From assembly GCA_022709695.1 (NCBI GenBank), contig JAKLII010000002.1, positions 410,955 to 474,954 on the forward strand: DNA of 64,000 nt, given 5' to 3'. The notes under the pieces are model-generated. The model was not told the origin of the DNA and ran no database searches. It saw only the letters and a list, made by a program, of their open reading frames with translations. Positions within the stretch are counted from its first letter, which is position 1; every line of letters begins with the position of its first letter. This stretch comes from Bacteroidota bacterium. GTDB taxonomy: Bacteria > Bacteroidota > Bacteroidia > Bacteroidales > SKPS01. Position numbers and translations under genes: made by a program. Shown here piece after piece: positions 18,801 to 26,481 of the stretch.

Positions 18801-19312
18801 CCATCAGGTTTGCCTACAAGGTATCGTCAGAAGAAGATTACGATTTTTTGGTTTTCAGCATCAACCAGCAGGATGTCGGGAGATGGAGCGGATTGCAACC
18901 CGGTTGGGAGGTGGCTTCTTTCCCGGTTGATTCGGGAATGATCCGGTTCACCTGGGCGTACACGAAGGATTATTATACCACCGATGGTTCCGATTGTGCT
19001 TGGATTGATTACATAATCTTCCCGGTTACCTCCATCTGCACGGGGATTCAGGAGCCTGCGGGGATTACCGGAACCCTGGAGGTCTGGCCCAATCCGGTGG
19101 ACGGAATTCTGCAGGTACGTGTCCCCAGGGACAATCCTTCGGGGGGAAGGATTCTCCTGTGCCAGACGACGGGTACGGTTGTGCAGCAGTATTCCGTGGA
19201 TGGAGCCACTGACACCTATTCTTTCCATACCGGTCATCTTCCATCAGGAATGTACCTGTTGATCCTGGAAACCCCTGCAGGCTCCATGATCAGAAAAATC
19301 ATAAAATATTAA
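15869..19312 (+). CDS. Gingipain-like C25 cysteine peptidase with T9SS tail
   Basis: A 1147-aa secreted protein with a signal peptide ending near LYGQG. An N-terminal C25 propeptide-like region (about 30-235) precedes the caspase-like C25 catalytic domain (about 245-590). His449 lies in NYSAHGSSSGW and Cys482 in ISNACETGKFG, the expected His-Cys dyad, and HLMGDPSLMPWLG closes the domain. Two CARDB/Ig-like domains follow (each opens YIDLGGNSNQQTDAGEP or FSGNNNGLPEPNEPFE), then a cleaved-adhesin jelly-roll (about 920-1050). A T9SS type A sorting domain (about 1066-1147: LEVWPNPVDG ... GMYLLILET ... IIKY) ends it. Gingipains are surface-attached endopeptidases that also process T9SS cargo. It is the first of two such genes, 38 bp apart. 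The specificity pocket cannot be read, so Arg or Lys preference is unknown. Confidence 0.93.
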   Translation: MSRYQYKILNVLVVFFLLATIPTLYGQGILRNHARPEITILQSDARQLILEVRFPVPQIVNPLHTEPGYFSLTMPECYPSDVPGLPNLPVWNRMIEIPVEASWQISVTEMSTRDVEIPGSFMGMELSPVQLPISKSTLDDRPFIKNAEVYTRNEWFDYGGARILDDGIMRNARIARLSISPVQYHPVTRQVRYMEYAKVHITFSGGISNPVAFKQNFASPVADPSSVTLNGNAFQIYSPITGPVHYIILSDSMFLNTLQPFIAWKKKKGFKVTEVYRGSPGVGSTTTSMKAYLKGIWDASSPANPAPSYLLIVGDVAQIPAFNGSAGNHVTDLYYAEYTGDIYPELEYGRFSATSVAQLQPQIDKTLMVDQFSMPSAGYLENGLLVAGNDANNASIYANGQMHYAENEYVKPLNGMQAYAFLYPASSGQISQIVQRFNEGVSLVNYSAHGSSSGWSDPAFTSTTVQSLTNTGRYPTVISNACETGKFGLSQCFGETLLRAENKGAAGHIGASDLTYWDEDYYFAVGLGPIVVNPTYNQSGLGFWDRLFHTHGEPYSQWWTTQGGIVQAGNLSVTQSGLSVPYYWEIYHLMGDPSLMPWLGVPANPTVTFLSTLPTGLSQVSIQADPYQYVALSYNGQIHGAGVTNGNGFVNLQIQPFSQPANALLSITGQNRIPYFDTIHLVTPTGPFILADSVSYIDLGGNSNQQTDAGEPILLNVRVKNFTSFPSGNLTLKLLISDSYITLTDSLHTLSGITGAASVNIASAFSFQIKDFVPDQHTVTGVIRIEDGSQFWNTPVGFTINSAVLEINDMFITDFSGNNNGLPEPNEPFEFRVNLRNKGHADLQNVVVQLSQDHPLVQLNIPQVTMPLFNAQQSYNLVFTAQMQNAPLPKGSVVKLVVAAEKSGYGDTLVLYRMLNPLKENFEDTSVAQLPWVFTGSQPWFYTTESPFEGNFCMRSGNIPNQSSTSFQVDIPVLSRDSIRFAYKVSSEEDYDFLVFSINQQDVGRWSGLQPGWEVASFPVDSGMIRFTWAYTKDYYTTDGSDCAWIDYIIFPVTSICTGIQEPAGITGTLEVWPNPVDGILQVRVPRDNPSGGRILLCQTTGTVVQQYSVDGATDTYSFHTGHLPSGMYLLILETPAGSMIRKIIKY

Positions 19313-19350
19313 ATCCGAACCGAAGCACACTGTATTCACAATCCACCCTT

Positions 19351-22300
19351 ATGAAAAAGACCGTAGCCGTTTGCTTTTTACTGCTTGCCGCATTTGTAAC
19401 CATGGCCCAGGTATCGGTTACCTCAACGGGAAATCCTGCCATGCAGACAACCCTGGTACAATCGACCCCGGAAAGCACCATCCTGCAGTATACCTTCAAC
19501 AGTTTTGTACTCAGGGAGACTACCACAAAGCAGGGAGTGTTTCATACCCTTGATCTGCAAGGAACAGTTCCGGTGCTGGAATCAGGGGTGCCGGAGGTAA
19601 GGATTGGCGCGAAATCGTTGATTATCCCTGATGAAGGGGTGATGCAGGTTGAGGTGTTGTCTTCGGATTATCAGGAATTTACAGGCATCAAACTGATTCC
19701 TTCACGTGGCAATCTGTATCGTGATACCGACCCAAAAGAGGTGCTCTATGTAAAGGGAGCCGTTTATCAGAAGGATAAATTCTACCCGGGAGAGGTGGCT
19801 GCCCTCAGGGAGCCTTATATCCTCAGGGATTTCAGGGGACAAACAGTGCTGGTACAACCATTTCAGTACAATCCTGTGACCGAGGTCCTCAGGGTATATC
19901 ATAACATCACCGTCAAAGTGACAAAGCAGGGGCCCGGGGGGGTGAATACCCTCACCAGGGCAGCACTGCCAAAGGTGCTGGATGAAGATTTTGTGCAGCT
20001 GTACAACCGCCATTTCATGAATTACGGGATTTATGGAGTTACCTACACCCCGGTGAGTGAAAACGGGAAGATGCTGGTGATCAGCCACAGCGCCTTTATG
20101 CCTGCCATGGGTGAATTTGTGAAATGGAAAAACCAGAAAGGGATTCCATGCCAGATGGTGGATGTGGCCACCATCGGCACGACAGCCGCCGCAATCAAGA
20201 CGTATGTTACCAACTATTACAACACCAACGGCCTCACCTACCTGCTGCTTGTAGGAGATGCAGCGCAAATTCCTACCAATCTATTGGGGGCATCCCATTC
20301 CGACAACGCCTATGCCTATATCACCGGAAACGACCATTACCCGGAGTTTTTTGTCGGGAGGTTTTCGGCTGAAAATGTGCAGCATGTACAAACACAGGTA
20401 CTCAGGACCCTTACCTATGAGATTAATCCTGATACAGTGGGTGGCTGGTTTAAAAAAGCCATCGGAATCGCTTCAGAGGAGGGGCCGGGTGACGACAATG
20501 AATACGATTGGCAGCACGTGAGAAATATGCTGACCGACCTTATGGGTTTCACATACACCGGTAACGTGGAGTATTACGAAGGTAGTCAGGGGGGCAATGA
20601 TGCCGCAGGAAATCCAACGGCAGCGAATGTGCAAACCGGTGTGGATGCCGGAGGCAGTGTAATTCTGTATACCGGGCATGGGAGTAATACCAGCTGGGGT
20701 ACCTCGGGGTTCAGCAACACCAACGTGGCTGCACTGAGCAATACCGGCAAGTGGCCTTTTGTGTGGGCAGTTGCATGTGTGAACGGTAATTTTGTGAGTA
20801 CCACCTGTTTTGCTGAAGCATGGCTCAGGGCCACCAAAAACGACCAGCCTGTCGGAGCAGTGGCATACTTCGGATCGACCATCAACCAGAGCTGGGACCC
20901 GCCGATGGAAGGGCAGGATGAGATGGTGGATATCCTGAAAGAAGGTTATCCTTCCAATATCAAGAGAACCTTCGGAGGTTTATCGATCAGTGGCTGCATG
21001 AAGATGAACGACACCTATGCTTCGGCAGGGGATGAGATGACCGATACCTGGACCATTTTCGGGGATCCTTCACTGCAGGTTACCACCACCAGCCCGCTCC
21101 CGATCACCGCATCCCACCAGCCTGCTATCATGATCGGTACCACCCAGTTCCCCATCTTCTGCCCGGTGAACGGTGCACGGGCCACTCTGAGCCACAACGG
21201 ACAGATTCTGGCAAGCGGCATTGTGGGTGGTTCTACCGTGACCCTGAACATCGTTACGCCGCTCACCCCTGACACCCTTGACCTGGTGATCACCGCCTTC
21301 AACAAAATCCCCTATATCGCCAAAGTACCCCTTATTGTTGCCAATGCCCCTTTCGTTACCTACAAAACGCACCTGGTAAATGATGGCACAGGCAATAACA
21401 ACCAGCAGGCCGATTTTGGCGAAACAGTGGGGTTGAACGTATCCCTTGAAAACATCGGCGTACTGCCTGCCGGTCAGGTAACCGCAGTGCTTTCAAGCCT
21501 TAACCCCTACATTCAGGTTACCGGCAATACCGCAACCTTTGGCAATATTCCCAATGGATCTGTTCAGCAAATTCTCAATGCCTTTACGATAAAAATCAGC
21601 GATTCAGTTCCCAACAATTATCAGGCTGCCATGCAAATGGTGATTTCCGACAATGCCTCCAACCAGTGGACATCCAGTTTCAGCCTGACCTGCTATGCCC
21701 CGGTGCTGGTGTTCGACACCCTCTATTTCGATGATGTGGCAGGCGGCAACGGGAATGGAAAATTCGAAAAGGGTGAGGTGGTGATCATCCGTGCACGCCT
21801 GAAAAATATTGGAGGTGCCGAAGCCAGCCAGCATCAGTGTGCTGTTACAGCGGGTTCAGCCTACACTCCGCTATCCGGACCAAGCCAGATCCAACTACAG
21901 AAAATCGTTCTCAACACCCCTGAAAACGTGCAGTTCTATACCCGGATGGACACAGCAACCCCCGTTGGGACTAACTTCCAGTTCAACCTTGTGTTTTCTG
22001 CAGGCTATTATAAAGCCAATGCTTCCCTTGCCGATGTGATCAATTTTGGGAATGAAGATTTTGAAACCGGCAACTTCCAGAAATTCAACTGGCAACATGC
22101 AGGTTCCGGCAACTGGACCGTAACCAGCAACCTTCCGTATGAGGGTACCTGGTGCGCAAGGTCCGGTGCTATCGGAAACAGTGCCCAGTCGGACCTGAGC
22201 ATTTCCTGGTACGCAGCCTACCCCGACACCATCAGTTTCTGGCGTAAAGTGAGCTGCGAAGCCGGAGCCGGGCAGAAATACGACAACCTGGAATTCTTCA

Positions 22301-23115
22301 TCGATGGCGTGTCCAAAGGGTGGTGGGACGGCACCAAAGCCTGGGCGCGGGTTGCCTATCCTGTTACCGCCGGGCAGCACACCTTCCTGTGGCGTTACCA
22401 GAAGGATGTCTATTCGGTGGCAGGTTCTGATGCTGCCTGGATCGACCTAATCACCTTCCCGGCCGCGGGAAACACCGTTATACCCAAACCCTTTATGCTG
22501 ATGGAAGAGGTGAAGATCAGTGATGTAAACGGCAACAACAACGGATACATCAATGCAGGCGAAACCATTGACCTTTCGTATAAAATCACCAACCTGGGGT
22601 ATGCACCTGTAAATTCAGTAACAGGTACCCTCACTTCCTCCGATCCCCTGGTTACCCTGACAGACCCCACCGAACCCTTCGGAAATTTTGCGGCAGGAGC
22701 CAGTCTGGTTACGGGAAATGTCATGAAGGTTCAGATTGCACCCACAGCCACTTCCGGTTCCAAAATTACCCTTCAGCATACCCTTTCCGACGGTAGTACC
22801 CAAAGCTGGATTTACCCGGTGTACCTCATCATCGATGCTCCTGTGGGCATAGATCAGGTCGCTGCCACAGAAAAACTGCTGCTCTGGCCCAATCCCTTCC
22901 ACGATCAGTTTACCGTGAGAATACCCGAATCGGCAGGTTCATCCTTGCTTCAGGTATTTACAACGGATGGCAGACTGGTGTATCAGAAAGATATTCAGCC
23001 TGTTGACAGCGGTAAAAGTATCACAGTACCGGTGGTAAATCTTCCGGCTGGTATGCTGTTGGTGAGGATCGGTTCATCAACAGGAGTGTTTACCGGAAAG
23101 ATCCTGAAGTATTGA
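19351..23115 (+). CDS. Second gingipain-like C25 cysteine peptidase with T9SS tail
   Basis: A 1254-aa paralogue of the upstream gene. The signal peptide is MKKTVAVCFLLLAAFVTMAQ and a propeptide-like region runs to about residue 225. The catalytic domain contains His443 in YTGHGSNTSWG and Cys476 in WAVACVNGNF. TWTIFGDPSLQV marks its end. CARDB-like domains follow: one begins VNDGTGNNNQQADFGE, another DDVAGGNGNGKFEKGE and a third DVNGNNNGYINAGE. Between the last two lies a jelly-roll domain (EDFETGNFQKFNWQHAG ... DAAWIDLITFP). The T9SS type A tail (about 1170-1254) contains LLLWPNPFHDQFTVRI and ends GKILKY. No -7 element is evident in the 38-bp gap, so it is probably cotranscribed with the first. 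GDPSL and YTGHGS resemble RgpA/Kgp-type sites, but specificity is undetermined. Confidence 0.93.
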   Translation: MKKTVAVCFLLLAAFVTMAQVSVTSTGNPAMQTTLVQSTPESTILQYTFNSFVLRETTTKQGVFHTLDLQGTVPVLESGVPEVRIGAKSLIIPDEGVMQVEVLSSDYQEFTGIKLIPSRGNLYRDTDPKEVLYVKGAVYQKDKFYPGEVAALREPYILRDFRGQTVLVQPFQYNPVTEVLRVYHNITVKVTKQGPGGVNTLTRAALPKVLDEDFVQLYNRHFMNYGIYGVTYTPVSENGKMLVISHSAFMPAMGEFVKWKNQKGIPCQMVDVATIGTTAAAIKTYVTNYYNTNGLTYLLLVGDAAQIPTNLLGASHSDNAYAYITGNDHYPEFFVGRFSAENVQHVQTQVLRTLTYEINPDTVGGWFKKAIGIASEEGPGDDNEYDWQHVRNMLTDLMGFTYTGNVEYYEGSQGGNDAAGNPTAANVQTGVDAGGSVILYTGHGSNTSWGTSGFSNTNVAALSNTGKWPFVWAVACVNGNFVSTTCFAEAWLRATKNDQPVGAVAYFGSTINQSWDPPMEGQDEMVDILKEGYPSNIKRTFGGLSISGCMKMNDTYASAGDEMTDTWTIFGDPSLQVTTTSPLPITASHQPAIMIGTTQFPIFCPVNGARATLSHNGQILASGIVGGSTVTLNIVTPLTPDTLDLVITAFNKIPYIAKVPLIVANAPFVTYKTHLVNDGTGNNNQQADFGETVGLNVSLENIGVLPAGQVTAVLSSLNPYIQVTGNTATFGNIPNGSVQQILNAFTIKISDSVPNNYQAAMQMVISDNASNQWTSSFSLTCYAPVLVFDTLYFDDVAGGNGNGKFEKGEVVIIRARLKNIGGAEASQHQCAVTAGSAYTPLSGPSQIQLQKIVLNTPENVQFYTRMDTATPVGTNFQFNLVFSAGYYKANASLADVINFGNEDFETGNFQKFNWQHAGSGNWTVTSNLPYEGTWCARSGAIGNSAQSDLSISWYAAYPDTISFWRKVSCEAGAGQKYDNLEFFIDGVSKGWWDGTKAWARVAYPVTAGQHTFLWRYQKDVYSVAGSDAAWIDLITFPAAGNTVIPKPFMLMEEVKISDVNGNNNGYINAGETIDLSYKITNLGYAPVNSVTGTLTSSDPLVTLTDPTEPFGNFAAGASLVTGNVMKVQIAPTATSGSKITLQHTLSDGSTQSWIYPVYLIIDAPVGIDQVAATEKLLLWPNPFHDQFTVRIPESAGSSLLQVFTTDGRLVYQKDIQPVDSGKSITVPVVNLPAGMLLVRIGSSTGVFTGKILKY

Positions 23116-23149
23116 TGACAACAGGGTGAAAGATATTGAATTTTGTTTT

Positions 23150-23157
23150 TATCTTTG
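23150..23157 (+). promoter_or_regulatory. -7 promoter element for the tRNA-like array and tRNA-Lys
   Basis: TATCTTTG is a full match to TAnnTTTG and ends 11 bp before the first tRNA-like unit. Transcription would start at about 23163-23165 and read through all three tRNA-like units into tRNA-Lys. Confidence 0.65.
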
Positions 23158-23168
23158 CACCCGCTTTT

Positions 23169-23405
23169 CTCTCCGTAGCTCAGTTGGTAGAGCATCCCGA
23201 CTTTAGTCGGGAGGGTCCCAGCCAGAATACGAAGACAAATAAGTTCTCTCTCCGTAGCTCAGTTGGTAGAGCATCCCGACTTTAGTCGGGAGGGTCCCAG
23301 CCAGAATACGAAGACAAATAAGTTCTCTCTCCGTAGCTCAGTTGGTAGAGCATCCCGACTTTAGTCGGGAGGGTCCCAGCCAGAATACGAAGACAAATAA
23401 GTTTT
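23169..23405 (+). repeat. Three tandem 79-bp tRNA-Lys-like units without a T-arm
   Basis: The units begin at 23169, 23248 and 23327 with an exact 79-bp period, and the genuine tRNA-Lys begins one period later at 23406. Each unit repeats the tRNA's first 26 bases (acceptor 5' strand CTCTCCG, D-arm with GCTC...GAGC) and its GGGTCCCAG variable-loop segment. The anticodon arm is replaced by a 6-bp stem TCCCGA/TCGGGA around CTTTAG. The T-arm and acceptor 3' strand are replaced by CCAGAATACGAAGACAAATA. They cannot fold as canonical tRNAs. The three units are identical except for the last few bases before the next unit. All would be transcribed together with tRNA-Lys. Confidence 0.85.
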
Positions 23406-23478
<73 letters not shown>

Positions 23479-23547
23479 CAAGAGAGTCAGCATCCCGGCT
23501 GACCTCAGATCCCAATCAGGATCATAAGCACCTTTCAGAATTTCCCA

Positions 23548-23555
23548 TACCTTTG
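23548..23555 (+). promoter_or_regulatory. -7 promoter element for the thioredoxin-like gene
   Basis: TACCTTTG is a full match to TAnnTTTG, 31 bp before the ATG at 23587. It gives the thioredoxin/meaB pair a promoter separate from tRNA-Lys. Confidence 0.55.
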
Positions 23556-23586
23556 TGCAAAATAGTTCAGGCGAAGCATATTTGCT

Positions 23587-24108
23587 ATGAAAAAAACCTT
23601 CATCCTAATTGTACTAATAATGGTATGTTTTTCTGCATGGGCCCAGCCATCAAACCGGGTAGAATACGACACCCTCAAAAACCAGCCCGTGGTGGTGGGG
23701 CTGTGCACAAGAACCTTTCTCGAAAGCTTTGCCCCGTTCAATCTGCGGTATCAGGATGAATACAATGCCTACACCCCGGTGATGGAGAAAGGGGTTCCCT
23801 ATCCGGAATTGCTTGAAGGGGTTACCATTACCATCGTACTTGGCACCTGGTGCGGCGACAGCCGGGAGCAGCTTCCACGTTTCTTCAAAGTACTCGACGA
23901 GATCGGATACCCCTCCGGAGCTTTGATCCTGATCGCGACCGATGGGCAGAAAAAAGTACCGGGCATGGATATTTCAGGTTATGGCATCTTACGGGTACCC
24001 ACTTTTATCTTCCAGTACAAAGGGATCGAGATTGGTCGCATCACCGAAACCCCGGTTACAAGCCTCGAAGCTGATATGCTGGAGATTCTGCAGAAAAAAG
24101 AGGGCTGA
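23587..24108 (+). CDS. Secreted thioredoxin-fold protein with WCGDS active-site variant
   Basis: A 173-aa protein with a cleavable signal peptide (MKKTFILIVLIMVCFSAWAQ) and a thioredoxin-like domain: VTITIVLGTWCGDSREQLPRFF, then ALILIATDGQKKVPG and the cis-proline region LRVPTFIFQYKGIEIGRI. The usual CxxC is WCGDS, so only one active-site cysteine remains. It is unlikely to act as a normal dithiol oxidoreductase and could be a thiol-binding, monothiol or chaperone-type protein. This WCGDS variety recurs in Bacteroidota. The gene ends 3 bp before meaB, suggesting cotranscription, though a link between the two functions is not evident. Confidence 0.8.
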   Translation: MKKTFILIVLIMVCFSAWAQPSNRVEYDTLKNQPVVVGLCTRTFLESFAPFNLRYQDEYNAYTPVMEKGVPYPELLEGVTITIVLGTWCGDSREQLPRFFKVLDEIGYPSGALILIATDGQKKVPGMDISGYGILRVPTFIFQYKGIEIGRITETPVTSLEADMLEILQKKEG

Positions 24109-24111
24109 TGC

Positions 24112-25221
24112 ATGAAAGAAAAGCCTTATAAATCAGCACTGAAGGTAAATGAAGGGATAGAGCAGCCGCCCCAGTTCAACGAGGAGGCACGGCAGCGGTT
24201 TATCCGGCACCGCAGAAAGCTGCACACGGCAGGGCAATACTTCGAAGGGATACAGCAACGCAACACAGCGATGTTCAGCCAGGCCATTACGCTGGTTGAG
24301 AGCACCCTTCCTGAGCATCAGGCTGTGGCGCAGGAGATCATCGGATTATGTCTCCCCTTTTCGGGAAAATCGATGCGCATCGGCATTACCGGGGTGCCGG
24401 GGGTTGGCAAAAGCACGTTTATTGATGCCTTCGGAATGCACCTGGTTAAACAGGGGCACCGGGTGGCGGTACTGGCAGTGGATCCGAGCAGCGAGCGCTC
24501 CGGGGGCAGCATCCTGGGCGACAAAACCCGCATGGAAGAATTATCCCGGCAATCCAGTGCTTTCATTCGCCCCTCCCCTTCTGCGGGATCGCTCGGGGGT
24601 GTAGCCCGCAAAACCCGCGAGAGCATCATCGTGTGCGAAGCCATGGGGTATGATGTGATCCTGGTGGAAACCGTAGGGGTTGGGCAATCGGAAACTACGG
24701 TATATGGCATGGTGGATTTCTTCCTGCTGCTGATGCTGGCAGGTGCCGGGGATGAACTGCAGGGGATCAAACGGGGCATCATGGAGATGTGCGACGCCAT
24801 TTTCATCACCAAAGCCGACGGGGAAAACCTCCGCAAAGCCAAAGCAGCCACCATTGAATATAAAAATGCTCTGCACCTGCTGCCCAAATCCCCTTCGGGC
24901 TGGGAGCCTGTAACCGGCACCTGCTCAGCCCTTACCGGCGAGGGGATCCCCGAAATCTGGGAGACCATCGGCAACTACAGCACCTTTGCAAAGGACAGTG
25001 GATACTTCACCCGCCGGCGGGAAGAGCAGCAGTTGCTCACCATCCGTGAAACCATTCATGAGGAGATTGAAAATCACTTCTATCGCCATCCCGAAATCCT
25101 GAAACACCTTCCGGAATATGAGCAACTGGTGCAAAAACAGCAAATCAGCGGGTATGTTGCTGCAAGAAAACTGCTGGATCTGTATTTTTCGCGAAAGGAA
25201 GCCGAAGGAGATCCAGACTGA
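24112..25221 (+). CDS. meaB: Methylmalonyl-CoA mutase-associated GTPase MeaB
   Basis: A 369-aa G3E-family GTPase. MeaB loads and protects the adenosylcobalamin cofactor of methylmalonyl-CoA mutase, which serves propionate/succinate metabolism. The sequence shows the Walker A motif GITGVPGVGKSTFID (P-loop about 94-101), the AVDPSSERSGGSILGDKTRM segment characteristic of ArgK/MeaB, the switch region SAGSLGGVARKTRE, the Walker B-type VILVETVGVGQSE, and the base-specificity motif ITKADG. An N-terminal helical extension and C-terminal dimerisation helices are present, so length is normal. The mutase subunits are not in this window. It is convergent with pth, with an 8-bp gap. Confidence 0.95.
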   Translation: MKEKPYKSALKVNEGIEQPPQFNEEARQRFIRHRRKLHTAGQYFEGIQQRNTAMFSQAITLVESTLPEHQAVAQEIIGLCLPFSGKSMRIGITGVPGVGKSTFIDAFGMHLVKQGHRVAVLAVDPSSERSGGSILGDKTRMEELSRQSSAFIRPSPSAGSLGGVARKTRESIIVCEAMGYDVILVETVGVGQSETTVYGMVDFFLLLMLAGAGDELQGIKRGIMEMCDAIFITKADGENLRKAKAATIEYKNALHLLPKSPSGWEPVTGTCSALTGEGIPEIWETIGNYSTFAKDSGYFTRRREEQQLLTIRETIHEEIENHFYRHPEILKHLPEYEQLVQKQQISGYVAARKLLDLYFSRKEAEGDPD

Positions 25222-25229
25222 AGATCTAT

Positions 25230-25793
25230 CTATTTCTTGTTGAAAAGCGTCATCGTACGTTCGGGTCCGATGGTAACGTAGCTGATGATCATGTCGGCAG
25301 CGATTTTCATCCGTTCCCTGATGGCATCGCGCTCCTCCGGTTCCCAGGGGCTCAGCACAAAGTCGGCCTGCCTGCCTCTGAGATACTGATCTCCGATACC
25401 GAACCGCAAACGGGCGAATTCCTCTGTACCCAAAATCGCGATGATATCCTCCAGACCATTGTGGCCGCCAGCCCCGCCTTTCTTTTTCATCCGCAGCTCA
25501 CCCGGGGGCAATGCAATATCATCCACCACCACCAGCAGCTGCTCCACGGGGATATTCTCCTTCTCGAGCCAGTAGCGTACCGCCTTGCCGCTCAGGTTCA
25601 TGTAGGTAGTGGGCTTGATCAGCACCAGCTCGCGCCCCTTGAACTTAAGGGAGGTATGCCAGGCATACCTCCCGCTCTGAAAAACAGACTCTTTTCTGGA
25701 TGCGAGCTCTTCCACAATATCGAACCCGGCGTTATGCCGCGTTCCGGCATACTGTTCCCCGATATTGCCCAGGCCCGCAATAAGGTATTTCAT
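25230..25793 (-). CDS. pth: Peptidyl-tRNA hydrolase
   Basis: A 187-aa cytoplasmic esterase that releases tRNA from peptidyl-tRNA dropped by stalled ribosomes. Conserved features are LIAGLGNIGEQYAGTRHNAGF with catalytic His20, LIKPTTYMNLSGKAV, LLVVVDDIALPPGELRMKKKGGAGGHNGLEDI (Asp and His near 93 and 113), and FARLRFGIG. Length is typical of bacterial Pth. It directly follows the L25 gene (21-bp gap), the common Bacteroidota order rplY-pth, and probably shares its promoter. Confidence 0.96.
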   Translation of the reverse strand: MKYLIAGLGNIGEQYAGTRHNAGFDIVEELASRKESVFQSGRYAWHTSLKFKGRELVLIKPTTYMNLSGKAVRYWLEKENIPVEQLLVVVDDIALPPGELRMKKKGGAGGHNGLEDIIAILGTEEFARLRFGIGDQYLRGRQADFVLSPWEPEERDAIRERMKIAADMIISYVTIGPERTMTLFNKK

Positions 25794-25814
25794 CAGCGAT
25801 CAAGAAATGCAGGA

Positions 25815-26414
25815 TTACCCTTCGGCACCGGCATCGCCCACTTCTTCCTCTTCATCAGCACCGGCCACCACACCACGTGCGGTTTTCACACTAACAAGGG
25901 TGTTAAAAGGACTGCTCAGAACGGTCACATTGGAAAGTTTCAGATCCTTTACCTTGAAGGAATGTCCGATATTCAGTTTGGTAACATCCACGGTGATCCG
26001 TTCGGGCATAAACGCAGGAAGCGCTTTTACCGGAAGCCTGCGGAGACCTTGTACCAGCTTTCCTCCCCTCAGAACACCCTTGGAGGTACCAGTGGTGTAT
26101 ATTGGGATGGACATTGTAATGGCCTTCTCATCATGCAGTTCCATGAAATCTGCATGGATAATTTTGTCGGATACAGGATGGTACTGGATGTCCTGAAGAA
26201 TAGCCTTATAGGTTTGGCTGCCAAGTTCAATCTCCACAAACATCACATCAGGAGTAAATACAATAGGTCCGAATTCTTTCTCATCGGCAGAAAAATGAAC
26301 CTGCTCTTTTCCTCCGTAAATCACACAGGGCACTCTGCCCTCTTTGCGCTGGCTTCTGGCGTCTTTTTTCCCTACGTTCTCTCTGGGAGAACCGCTCAAT
26401 TTGACGATTTTCAT
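25815..26414 (-). CDS. rplY: 50S ribosomal protein L25/general stress protein Ctc
   Basis: A 199-aa long-form L25 (CTC/TL5 type). The N-terminal 5S rRNA-binding domain carries KLSGSPRENVGKKDARSQRKEGRVPCVIYGGKE. A TL5-like beta domain follows (LRRLPVKALPAFMPERITVDVTKLNIG). The acidic tail is rich in Glu and Asp (GADEEEEVGDAGAEG). It binds 5S rRNA on the large subunit. Its own promoter is likely at 26462-26469, and its leader contains a CCCC...GGGG hairpin (around 26441-26460). It leads the rplY-pth pair. Confidence 0.95.
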   Translation of the reverse strand: MKIVKLSGSPRENVGKKDARSQRKEGRVPCVIYGGKEQVHFSADEKEFGPIVFTPDVMFVEIELGSQTYKAILQDIQYHPVSDKIIHADFMELHDEKAITMSIPIYTTGTSKGVLRGGKLVQGLRRLPVKALPAFMPERITVDVTKLNIGHSFKVKDLKLSNVTVLSSPFNTLVSVKTARGVVAGADEEEEVGDAGAEG

Positions 26415-26461
26415 ACTAATTTGGTTTAAATGATATTAGCCCCTGAATTGTTTCGGGGGTG

Positions 26462-26469
26462 CAAAGGTA
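26462..26469 (-). promoter_or_regulatory. -7 promoter element for rplY-pth
   Basis: On the minus strand this reads TACCTTTG, a full match to TAnnTTTG, 47 bp upstream of the L25 start. The leader after it folds into a short C/G hairpin. It separates rplY transcription from prs, whose stop lies just upstream. Confidence 0.55.
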
Positions 26470-26481
26470 AAGCTTTTTTCT

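Noticed and set aside
23169-23405. CRISPR array or three additional functional tRNAs
   Set aside because: Units abut with no unique spacers, and lack the T-arm and acceptor 3' strand, so neither description fits.
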